A stretch of DNA of 18,597 nucleotides from an uncultured Clostridiaceae bacterium (GTDB taxonomy: Bacteria > Bacillota > Clostridia > Lachnospirales > Lachnospiraceae). Below are positions 6,787 to 13,511 of this stretch, one piece after another (position 1 is the first letter of the stretch; each line of letters begins with the position of its first letter). Location: NCBI GenBank assembly GCA_958441075.1, contig CAUCBQ010000023.1:1-18597 (forward strand), written 5' to 3'. Below the pieces are notes generated by a model. It did no database searches and was not told the DNA's origin. It worked only from the letters and a program-made list of their open reading frames with translations. Position numbers and translations under genes: made by a program.

Positions 6787-7296
6787 ATGATACGATATGA
6801 CCGTTTATGGGATACCATGGCAAATCGCGGTATGACCCAATATAAACTGATTAAATTCCACGGATTCAGCGCCGGACAGATCGGCCGTCTGAAAAAAAAT
6901 ATGCACGTTTCTACCCATACGCTGGAAACCCTCTGCCGTCTTTTAGACTGCCGGGTTGAGGATATTGTAGAGTATGTGGCAGATGGACCAACGACTGTTC
7001 CGAAAAATACCATATGCCAGGATTCTGCCCCCTCTGATTCCCGGATTCATACAGATATTTCGACTGCTCAGACTCCGGCGGACATTACGGTTGTCCAGAC
7101 TGTTTCCCGGAAGGATCAGCCGCCCACGGCAGCTTCCGGTGATCCCGCTTCGTCTGATGGATCTGACTCCCGGATTCAGCCTCCTCTTTCCGGCAGCAAG
7201 GCCACTTCCAAAGCAGAAAAAACAAAAAAAGGCTCCAAGACCAAAAAAGCCTCAAAAAAGAGCCTTAAAAATGCAAAAAAATCCAGAAAAAAATAG
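6787..7296 (+). CDS. XRE-type regulator with disordered linker and lysine-rich C-terminal tail (169 aa)
   Basis: Residues 1-67 form a compact Cro/CI-type HTH (IRYDRLWDTMANRGMTQYKLIK...THTLETLCRLLDCRVEDIVEY). Alone this matches a very common small regulator of 65-75 residues. Here about 100 further residues follow. Positions 68-135 are rich in Ser, Thr, Pro and Asp with no predicted fold. Positions 138-169 carry 15 lysines and one arginine against a single acidic residue (Glu144), alternating with Ala and Ser like a histone H1 tail. The linker contains a repeated DSRI (84-87 and 127-130) encoded by near-identical DNA. AAGGAGG sits 8 nt before the ATG. The tail probably adds nonspecific DNA or RNA binding (inference). 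The coding A-tracts (up to seven) are prone to indels, so the exact end should be confirmed. Confidence 0.82.
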   Translation: MIRYDRLWDTMANRGMTQYKLIKFHGFSAGQIGRLKKNMHVSTHTLETLCRLLDCRVEDIVEYVADGPTTVPKNTICQDSAPSDSRIHTDISTAQTPADITVVQTVSRKDQPPTAASGDPASSDGSDSRIQPPLSGSKATSKAEKTKKGSKTKKASKKSLKNAKKSRKK

Positions 7297-7299
7297 CTG

Positions 7300-7335
7300 T
7301 CAGCCTCATTCATCTAGGAATGGGGCTGATCTTTT
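7300..7335 (+). terminator. Bidirectional terminator between convergent genes
   Basis: TCAGCCTCATTC (7300-7311) pairs with GAATGGGGCTGA (7318-7329) as a 12-bp stem with one G-U pair and a 6-nt loop, followed by TCTTTT. In the other direction the hairpin is followed after a few nucleotides by TTTTTTT. The response-regulator stop codon lies in the loop, so that gene's end overlaps the hairpin. Confidence 0.88.
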
Positions 7336-8099
7336 ATAAATTTCGTGGGAGAACGGAGCGTATACTTCTTAAACACAGCACAAAAATGCTTATAATCTGA
7401 GAACCCCACTGCCTCAGATATCTCGCTGATCCGGTATTTTCTTGTGTTTAAAAGAGCAACCGCCTGCTGTACACGGTATCGGTTGAGCACATCCAAAAAC
7501 GTCTGGCCTGTAATTTCCCTGAATTTACGGCTCAGGTAGCTGGCGCTGACTCCCAGCTCCTCTGAGATTCCCTCTATGCTCAGTTTTTGCCCATAACGCT
7601 CCCTGATGGCTTCCAGAGCCTTTGCAATATAGCTGTTTTCTGAATGATCCAGCTGTATGTAATATTCCAGGCTCAGGCTTTCCCCCTCAGCTTCCGCCTG
7701 CTCCATCACATATTCTGCCTGACGGCTGTCTGCAATTTCTTCACTGAGCTTTTTTAGAATTTCACCCAGTTTTTCTTCATCCACAGGCTTTAAAAGGTAT
7801 TCGCACACCCTGGCTTCTATTGCCCGTCTGGCATACTCAAAATCCGCATAGCTGGTAAGAATAATGCTCTTAAAGCGTACCTGTTCCGACGCAGCCCGTA
7901 TCATTTCGATCCCATCCATAAAAGGCATACAGATATCTGCAATTACCACATCGGGCTTATATTCCAGTATCTTTTCCAGCCCTTCCCTTCCATCCGCAGC
8001 CTCTGCTACCACCACGCAGCCCATAGACAGCCAGTCTGTAGTAAATACCAGACCCTTTCTTATCATATCCTCATCCTCAGCGATCAGTACCCTGAGCAT
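7314..8099 (-). CDS. YesN-like response regulator with AraC-type DNA-binding domain
   Basis: A cytoplasmic transcription factor of 261 residues. The receiver domain (about 1-120) has the acidic pocket at Glu8-Asp9-Glu10, phospho-acceptor Asp55 (VVIADICMP), conserved Thr/Ser in ILTSYAD and Lys104 in YLLKP. A short linker precedes the AraC domain (about 155-258), with both helix-turn-helix units: LSIEGISEELGVSASYLSRKFRE and the signature YRISEISEAVGFSDYKHFCAVFKKYTLRSPTKF. The length is normal for the compact YesN subtype. The start has AGGAGG 6 nt upstream and lies inside the kinase gene, giving a 23-nt overlap and likely translational coupling. It probably activates the adjacent ABC transporter operon when phosphorylated by the kinase (inference from context). 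Confidence 0.93.
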   Translation of the reverse strand: MLRVLIAEDEDMIRKGLVFTTDWLSMGCVVVAEAADGREGLEKILEYKPDVVIADICMPFMDGIEMIRAASEQVRFKSIILTSYADFEYARRAIEARVCEYLLKPVDEEKLGEILKKLSEEIADSRQAEYVMEQAEAEGESLSLEYYIQLDHSENSYIAKALEAIRERYGQKLSIEGISEELGVSASYLSRKFREITGQTFLDVLNRYRVQQAVALLNTRKYRISEISEAVGFSDYKHFCAVFKKYTLRSPTKFIKDQPHS

Positions 8100-9147
8100 C
8101 CTTTTCCTCCTTTGCGGGCAGAATTACCACAAGGGTCGTTCCCCGCCCTTCCACACTTCGTATTTGCACACCATAAGGAACCCCGTACAAAAGCCCAATT
8201 CTTCTGTGTATATTATAAAGGCCCGAATGGCTGCCTGGCTCCTGTTCCCGGTTCAGAACATTTTGAAGCTCACTCAGCTTTGTAAGTGACATCCCTACCC
8301 CGTTATCCCGGCAGATCATCATCAGTTTTTCTTCATGGACATATGCCTTTAGTTCCACCTCCAGCTCAGGCATTCTTCCAAATCCATACTTCACCGCATT
8401 CTCAATCATAGGCTGAAGTACCAGACGGGGAATTACGCAGTCCAAAGCATCCGGATCTACCTGAATCCGGCAGGAAAACCGGCTTCCAAACCGCAGCTCC
8501 AGAATGGAAAGATAATTTTTCAGATGATCCAGATCCTCTCTCAAAGGAACCTGAGCCCTTCCTGTATCCAGGCTGTAGCGCAGAAGATTGGAAAGAGAAA
8601 ACACCATCCGTTCCGCCGTAGACGGCTCCAGCTTACACATATACCGGATATTTTCCAGCGTATTATACAAAAAATGAGGATTAAACTGGGATTCCAGCTG
8701 TTTTCTCTGTGATGCTGCAACAAGCTCTGCCATTTTCCGGTTCTTTTCCATCTGCTCCATCAGGCTGGCTATGGTCTGCCCATATATCTCAGCCAGAATA
8801 CGAAAACCATTGTCCTCAGGAATACTTCCCAGAGCTTCTCTGTCTCCGCCTTCTGCCCTCTCCATTCGGTCCAAAACCAGAGCAAATTCCTCTGTTCTTC
8901 GTGCCGCCGCTTTTCTCGCCCGCTTAACCATCCACAGGACTGTCAGTAAAAAGGCTCCTCCTGAAAAACCCGCCCCAACTGCGGCGCACTGTCTCAGACT
9001 TAAAACAGTCCCCATCATTCTCCCCTGACCAAACATCAGAAGGGCAACGAGCAAACTGCAGAAAAGAGCAAAGAAAAACAGAGGTAAAACCGCACAGGAT
9101 GTCATCTGCACCAAAAGCTCTTTCTCAAAATCCGGCCTTCGCTTCAT
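8077..9147 (-). CDS. YesM-like sensor histidine kinase with minimal extracytoplasmic region
   Basis: A membrane kinase of about 356 residues. Two hydrophobic segments lie at about residues 15-40 and 52-75, separated by only about 12 residues, so there is no room for the large Cache sensor usual in YesM proteins. A HAMP-like/coiled segment runs to about 150. The His_kinase domain has SQFNPHFLYNTLENIRYM with phospho-acceptor His158. The ATPase domain has the N box PMIENAVKYG (Asn250), DNGVGM (281-286) and HSGLYNIHRRI. I chose the ATG at 9147, with AAGGTGG 7 nt upstream; the frame is open back to 9243 but without such a site. It overlaps the response regulator. With so little outside the membrane, it may sense a partner such as the neighbouring binding protein or permease (inference). 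Confidence 0.92.
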   Translation of the reverse strand: MKRRPDFEKELLVQMTSCAVLPLFFFALFCSLLVALLMFGQGRMMGTVLSLRQCAAVGAGFSGGAFLLTVLWMVKRARKAAARRTEEFALVLDRMERAEGGDREALGSIPEDNGFRILAEIYGQTIASLMEQMEKNRKMAELVAASQRKQLESQFNPHFLYNTLENIRYMCKLEPSTAERMVFSLSNLLRYSLDTGRAQVPLREDLDHLKNYLSILELRFGSRFSCRIQVDPDALDCVIPRLVLQPMIENAVKYGFGRMPELEVELKAYVHEEKLMMICRDNGVGMSLTKLSELQNVLNREQEPGSHSGLYNIHRRIGLLYGVPYGVQIRSVEGRGTTLVVILPAKEEKDAQGTDR

Positions 9148-9187
9148 ACCATTTCCACCTTTCTCCGGCTGCAGGCGCACCACTCCC

Positions 9188-9219
9188 AACAGGCAGGGAA
9201 CCCTGATCCCCTGCCTGTT
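9188..9219 (-). other. Stable leader hairpin ahead of the kinase gene
   Basis: AACAGGCAGGG (9188-9198) and CCCTGCCTGTT (9209-9219) form a perfect 11-bp stem with a 10-nt loop. No U-run follows on either strand, so it is not a simple terminator. It lies in the 5' leader of the kinase transcript, about 40 nt before the start codon. It may stabilise the RNA, be a processing site, or be a protein-binding dyad. Confidence 0.6.
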
Positions 9220-9241
9220 ATGGATAAGCTTTACTACCCTC

Positions 9242-9270
9242 ACTATACCACTTTTTTTCAGAAAATGTTA
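9242..9270 (-). promoter_or_regulatory. Candidate extended -10 promoter for the kinase/response-regulator pair
   Basis: On the minus strand TGGTATAGT gives a TATAGT -10 (9242-9247) with the TG of an extended -10. The -35 region is A/T-rich without a clear TTGACA. It lies between the ATPase stop and the kinase start, so the two-component genes can be expressed separately from the transporter. Confidence 0.5.
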
Positions 9271-9299
9271 TGATATCAGACCCCAGCCTCAGGTTATTT

Positions 9300-10379
9300 T
9301 TATAAGATATAAACCCCATGAGGATCAAAATCCAGCCAGGCTTTTTCTCCCATCTCATACACTCTCCGGTTTACCGGATTATAATCTGTAATCTGTATCT
9401 CCATATCCCCTACCATAACCTGATAGTACTGATAAGCTCCCATAAAGGTGGACAGAGTTACCGTTCCCTCCAGAATACCTGATTCTGAAAGAGTCACCGC
9501 CTCTGGCCGCAGAACCAGGCTGGCTTCCTCTCCCTCCGTCTTCCTGCCGAAATTATTTACCTCTATGGGTTCTCCTCCCGCTACTGTAATCTGTGCCTTG
9601 TCTTCTCTTGCAGAAACCACCTTTGCCTTCAGGAAATTGGCTTCTCCAATAAAATCTGCCACAAATTTAGAAGCAGGATGATAATAAATTTCTCTTGGCG
9701 TTCCAATCTGCTCTACCTTTCCGTTGCTCATTATGATAATTTTATCGGAAATACTCATAGCCTCAGACTGATCATGAGTTACATAAATTGCCGTAATTCC
9801 CACTTTCTGCTGAATCTTTCGAATCTCAGTCCGCATGGTTACGCGAAGCTTGGCATCCAGATTGCTCAGAGGTTCGTCAAACAGAAGCACTCCCGGCTCA
9901 ATCACAAGAGCCCTGGCAAGAGCCACTCTTTGCTGCTGGCCTCCGGAAAGCTGGTTTGTCATTCGTGATTCCATCCCTTCCATCTCTACCAGCTTTAGTA
10001 TATGAAGGACCCGGTCCCGTATCTCGTCCTTGGGAAGCTTGCGGATCTTAAGACCATAGGCTACATTGTCAAACACATTATAATGGGGAAGAAGGGCATA
10101 GCTCTGAAACACCATAGCCGTATCCCTTTTGTTTGGAGTCAAACCGTTGATTGCTTCTCCTCCCAGATAGATCTCACCCTCATCCGGACTCTCAAAGCCT
10201 GCAATCATGCGCAGCGTGGTGGTTTTTCCACATCCGGAGGGTCCTAAGAGGGTTACAAACGATCCCGGTTCAATATCGATATTGGCATCCTTAACCGCAT
10301 AAAATTCCCTGCCTGTTTTTGGATCTGTATAAATTTTTGAAATATGGTCCAGGCGAACGCCTTTTTTCTGCTTCTCCAT
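9300..10379 (-). CDS. ABC transporter ATP-binding protein, Fbp/Pot type
   Basis: The ATPase of an importer, 359 residues. Walker A is GPSGCGKTT (46-54), the Q-loop is Gln92, the signature is LSGGQQQR (144-151), Walker B is VLLFDEP (164-170, catalytic Glu169) and the switch is His202. A C-terminal TOBE-like regulatory domain follows at about 240-359. This layout belongs to the large group serving ferric iron, polyamine, phosphonate, sulfate and sugar-phosphate importers, so the ATPase alone does not reveal the substrate. The start lies 3 nt after the permease stop, in the same operon. No obvious terminator follows before the kinase promoter, so some read-through into the two-component genes is likely. 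Confidence 0.94.
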   Translation of the reverse strand: MEKQKKGVRLDHISKIYTDPKTGREFYAVKDANIDIEPGSFVTLLGPSGCGKTTTLRMIAGFESPDEGEIYLGGEAINGLTPNKRDTAMVFQSYALLPHYNVFDNVAYGLKIRKLPKDEIRDRVLHILKLVEMEGMESRMTNQLSGGQQQRVALARALVIEPGVLLFDEPLSNLDAKLRVTMRTEIRKIQQKVGITAIYVTHDQSEAMSISDKIIIMSNGKVEQIGTPREIYYHPASKFVADFIGEANFLKAKVVSAREDKAQITVAGGEPIEVNNFGRKTEGEEASLVLRPEAVTLSESGILEGTVTLSTFMGAYQYYQVMVGDMEIQITDYNPVNRRVYEMGEKAWLDFDPHGVYIL

Positions 10380-10382
10380 CCT

Positions 10383-12092
10383 TTAATCCTCCGTCTTTAT
10401 CTTTCTGCTCACACCGAAAAACCGGATAAACGTATTCATAATCAGCACTGCGCCGTAGGTAATGGCGATAAGCACGGTGGCATAGGCACAGGCCACGCCG
10501 TAATTGCCCTTTTCCGCCTGTTCATTGATCTGACAGGTGATAAGGAGAAAGTCCGGCGTAACAAGCAGAATCACTGCTGAAATAGCCGTGATGCTCCGCA
10601 CAAAGGCTGTCACCAGGCCGCTGAAAAAGGAATCCTTAATCAGAGGCAGTGTCACGGTCATAAACACTCTTGCTGAATTTGCCCCCATATCATAGGCTGA
10701 TTCTTCAATGGATTTATCGATCTGCCTCAGGGCGGAAATCCCGCTTCGGGTGCCTGTGGGAAGGCTTCGTACAATAAACACAATAATAAGTATCAGTCCC
10801 GTACCGTAAAGCCCGCTCATAATCCCGGTCCGAAATAGGCCGTTGGCATATCCGCGGATATATCCGATACCCAGAACCGTACCGGGAACCGCCATGGCCA
10901 GCATGGAAACAAACTCAATAAAGCCTCTTCCCTTAAAACGCTTCTTTACCACCAGATAGGAAATTACCATGGATAAAAATGCAGTAAGGGGGGCTGCAAT
11001 CAGAGAAAGAACAAAGGAATCCTTAAATGCCTTCAGGCCGCTGGTCTTAAACATATACTGAAACCATTTCAGGCTCAGGCTGTAATCACGCCCCCAAAGA
11101 GTAAACAGCGCTCCAAAGGGTACCATAATATACATCAGCAGCACAAAGGCCGCAGCCAGACCGCAGAGCAGCGTCAGGGGAAGGGTCACGCTTCTGTCCT
11201 CTATGAGCATACGCATTCTGGAAGCCTTTCCTGTCAGAGTGGCTGCCGTCTTTTTTTCCAGATAATATTTCTGAATCAAAAACAGAACCACAGTCAGAGA
11301 CAGCAGAACCACAGACATGGCGGCTGCTCCGGTAGAATCATAGGCGCCCGTTACCTGCAGATAAATGGTAGTTGCCAGAGTATCGTAGGAGCCGCCGATC
11401 AGCATGGGATTAGCAAAATCTGCTACCGATTCAATAAACGTTACCAGAAAGGCATTTCCAAGGCCCGGAAGCAGCAGAGGAAAGGTTACACTGGTAAATA
11501 CCTTCCATCTGGTTGCTCCCATATCTCTGGTTGCTTCCTCCAGAGAGGGGTCAATATTTTTAAGAAGTCCTTTAAGCATCAGATAGCATACAGGAAAGAA
11601 GGTCAGCGTCTGCACAATGGCAATTCCCTTTAAGCCGTATACATTGGAATCATAAATCCCCAGTAGAGACCGTGTAATGATGCCGCTGCGTCCGAACAGC
11701 ATAATCATGGAAAGGGATAATACAAAGGGAGGAGACACCACCGGCAGCATGGAAACCAGTCCGAAAAGCTTCTCCAAAACCTTGGTTTTCAGCTTTACAT
11801 ATACTTCTACATAGGCAAACAAAAGACCAATAGCCGTGGAAGCCACGCCTGTAATCATTCCCAGTACCAGGGTGTTCCGAAAGGCATTTCTGAAACGCTC
11901 CAGACTTAACACCCGCTTGAATACATCCAGTGTAACCCTTCCCTCTGTATAAAAGCTGTCTGCCAGCAGCATCAGAAGGGGATACAGAATAAACAGCGCC
12001 AAAAAGATCAGAAGAACGGTTATCATACTGATCAAAATGGGATCTGAAAAGAATTTTTTGCGCTCCAGACGGGCGCTCTGTTTTCCGGCCAC
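10383..12092 (-). CDS. ABC transporter permease with two fused membrane domains (FbpB type)
   Basis: A single polypeptide of about 569 residues replacing the usual permease dimer. Two binding-protein-dependent permease domains are evident, each with its EAA loop that docks on the ATPase: EEATRDMGATRWKVFTSVTFPLLLPG (from about residue 185) and EESAYDMGANSARVFMTVTLPLI (from about residue 463). About 12 membrane segments are visible, beginning at about residue 17. I chose the GTG at 12092 because AAAGGAGG (12100-12107) is 7 nt upstream. The longer in-frame reading from 12185 would run through a terminator hairpin and adds a basic, non-hydrophobic stretch. Fusion is the norm for FbpB/AfuB and related importers. 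It lies between the binding protein and ATPase genes. Confidence 0.93.
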   Translation of the reverse strand: MAGKQSARLERKKFFSDPILISMITVLLIFLALFILYPLLMLLADSFYTEGRVTLDVFKRVLSLERFRNAFRNTLVLGMITGVASTAIGLLFAYVEVYVKLKTKVLEKLFGLVSMLPVVSPPFVLSLSMIMLFGRSGIITRSLLGIYDSNVYGLKGIAIVQTLTFFPVCYLMLKGLLKNIDPSLEEATRDMGATRWKVFTSVTFPLLLPGLGNAFLVTFIESVADFANPMLIGGSYDTLATTIYLQVTGAYDSTGAAAMSVVLLSLTVVLFLIQKYYLEKKTAATLTGKASRMRMLIEDRSVTLPLTLLCGLAAAFVLLMYIMVPFGALFTLWGRDYSLSLKWFQYMFKTSGLKAFKDSFVLSLIAAPLTAFLSMVISYLVVKKRFKGRGFIEFVSMLAMAVPGTVLGIGYIRGYANGLFRTGIMSGLYGTGLILIIVFIVRSLPTGTRSGISALRQIDKSIEESAYDMGANSARVFMTVTLPLIKDSFFSGLVTAFVRSITAISAVILLVTPDFLLITCQINEQAEKGNYGVACAYATVLIAITYGAVLIMNTFIRFFGVSRKIKTED

Positions 12093-12153
12093 CTGTAGGC
12101 CTCCTTTCCTTTGATTGCATCGGACTGTCTGTATTTCCCGTCCTCTGCTGTCT

Positions 12154-12188
12154 AAAAAGCTGCGCGGCGGAATGGCCCGCCGCACAGC
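12154..12188 (-). terminator. Internal terminator between binding-protein and permease genes
   Basis: On the minus strand, GCTGTGCGGCGG (12188-12177) pairs with CCGCCGCGCAGC (12170-12159) as a 12-bp stem with one G-U pair and a 6-nt loop, followed by TTTTT (12158-12154). It begins about 10 nt after the binding-protein stop and ends before the permease ribosome binding site. Partial termination would give many binding-protein transcripts per membrane complex. Confidence 0.9.
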
Positions 12189-12197
12189 ATCCGTCTC

Positions 12198-13391
12198 TTA
12201 CTCTGTAAGGAATCTTCCTGTATCCGCACTGTCTGCAGAGCTTCCCAGCGCTTCAAAGAAATCTTCTACATATTTGGCGCTGTTTTCCTTTGCATCCTCA
12301 AAATCATAGTCAATGGTATTATTCATATCCAGGCCAAAGGCTTCTGCCTCCTCAGGCTGGGCGGCATTTGTTAATACCAGGAACTGATAGGAGCCGTTCT
12401 CCTTTGCATGGTCCACACAGTCAGGGGACAGGGCGTATTCGATCCACAGCTTTGCTGCGTTTGGATGCGCGCAGCCTTCAAAGATAGCCGTAGCGCCTAC
12501 CTCAAAGGAGGTTCCGTCCTCAGGAACGATCAGCTGAATGTTGTCATATCCCTGAAGGATCTGGTAAATTCCGTCATGAAGGAAGCCAACGCCGATCACA
12601 CACTCGCCGGGGCCTACCATCTTGGAAGGACCGGAACCTGACTTGGTATACTGGGCAATGTTCTTATCCAGCGCCTTAAAATACTCCATAGCCTCATCAT
12701 GGCCCTTCATCTGAATCATGGTGTTGATAACCAGCTTAGCCGTGCCTGCAGTATTGGGATTAGACAGCATAATCAGTCCCTTGTATTCTTCCTTTGTCAG
12801 ATCATCCCAGGTCTTTGGGGCCTCCAGTCCAAGGCGCTCCAGTTCCTCCATATTTACCATAAAGCCCAGAATTCCCTTATAAATTCCATACCAGCAGTTC
12901 GTTGGGTCCTTATAGTCTTCGCTGATGAGATTTTTTGCATTTACCGCTTCATAGGGCATCAGAAGGCCATCTGCCACTGCCTCATTATAAGGATCGGTAG
13001 TACCGCCGAACCATACGTCAGCAGAAGGCTTTCCTGCTTCCTCAGATACCTTGGTGTAAACCTCTGAGGTAGAAAGTCTCTGGAATTTTGTCTTAATGCC
13101 GTAAAGCTTTTCAAAGTTCTGGCAGGCTGCAGATAAGTATTCCTCCTCACAGGAACCGTAAACCGTCAGTTCACCCTCTGCCTTTGCAGCTTCAATCAGC
13201 GCGTCCAGACCGCCGTCCTCTGAAGCTGCCTGCTCCTCTTTTTCCTCTGTCTTTGCAGCCTCTGTTTCTGTCTTCGCTTCCGCCGTTGTCTCAGGAGCAG
13301 CTGCGGTTGTCTCAGTCTTTCCTGCCCCGCCGCAGGCTGTCAGTCCCAGTGCCATGGTGCAGGCTAACAGTAATGCCAGTTTTTTCTTCAT
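12198..13391 (-). CDS. Lipoprotein substrate-binding protein of an ABC importer (FbpA/AfuA superfamily)
   Basis: An extracellular lipid-anchored receptor, 397 residues. The signal peptide ends at lipobox LTAC (Cys20). A flexible Thr/Ala/Glu-rich linker follows (about 22-60), then a two-lobed type 2 binding fold from about 62 (LDALIEAAKAEGELTVYGS...SADVWFGG). The Tyr-Tyr pair of ferric-binding FbpA proteins is absent. At the equivalent point the sequence reads GVGFLHDGIY (267-276), with PEDGTSFEVGA just after (290-300), more like hexose-phosphate-binding AfuA/HptA proteins as I recall them. Iron is therefore not the safest guess, and a phosphorylated sugar or other anion is plausible. The ATG has GGAGG about 10 nt upstream. 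It is the first gene of the transporter operon and is followed by a terminator. Confidence 0.9.
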   Translation of the reverse strand: MKKKLALLLACTMALGLTACGGAGKTETTAAAPETTAEAKTETEAAKTEEKEEQAASEDGGLDALIEAAKAEGELTVYGSCEEEYLSAACQNFEKLYGIKTKFQRLSTSEVYTKVSEEAGKPSADVWFGGTTDPYNEAVADGLLMPYEAVNAKNLISEDYKDPTNCWYGIYKGILGFMVNMEELERLGLEAPKTWDDLTKEEYKGLIMLSNPNTAGTAKLVINTMIQMKGHDEAMEYFKALDKNIAQYTKSGSGPSKMVGPGECVIGVGFLHDGIYQILQGYDNIQLIVPEDGTSFEVGATAIFEGCAHPNAAKLWIEYALSPDCVDHAKENGSYQFLVLTNAAQPEEAEAFGLDMNNTIDYDFEDAKENSAKYVEDFFEALGSSADSADTGRFLTE

Positions 13392-13400
13392 AATAAATAA

Positions 13401-13468
13401 CCCTCCTGTCTTTTTGTGTATACCTGAGTATACTTCTGATACACTCAGTATAGCAAAAAGACGGAGGG
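13401..13468 (-). promoter_or_regulatory. Promoter and ribosome-binding-site region inside a 68-bp dyad, upstream of the binding-protein gene
   Basis: An extended -10 (TGC TATACT, minus strand; -10 at 13447-13452) lies in the middle of a long interrupted inverted repeat. Paired blocks are CCCTCC/GGAGGG (13401-13406 with 13463-13468), GTCTTTTTG/CAAAAAGAC (13408-13416 with 13454-13462), TATAC/GTATA (13419-13423 with 13448-13452) and TGAGT/ACTCA (13425-13429 with 13443-13447). That is about 25 bp in all. The gene's GGAGG is part of the outer arm. Inner CTGAGT and ACTCAG half-sites could be an operator. Transcripts starting here contain only half of the dyad. RNA reading through from argD would contain all of it, and its ribosome binding site would be paired. 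Confidence 0.65.
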
Positions 13469-13511
13469 CAAAAAACCGTTTTTTGAGTTATTTTGTCTGA
13501 TTTTCTGAACC

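Noticed and set aside
12093..12185. N-terminal extension of the fused permease
   Set aside because: It overlaps a terminator hairpin and has no start signal; a GTG with AAAGGAGG at 7 nt lies downstream.
12198..13391. Labelling the binding protein as a ferric-iron receptor (FbpA)
   Set aside because: The Tyr-Tyr iron-ligand pair is missing at the expected place and I saw no Fur-like box upstream; only the superfamily can be claimed.
13469..13485. Palindrome CAAAAAACCGTTTTTTG after argD as a terminator
   Set aside because: The stem is almost all A-T with a 3-nt loop and no U-run outside the stem, so at most a weak terminator.
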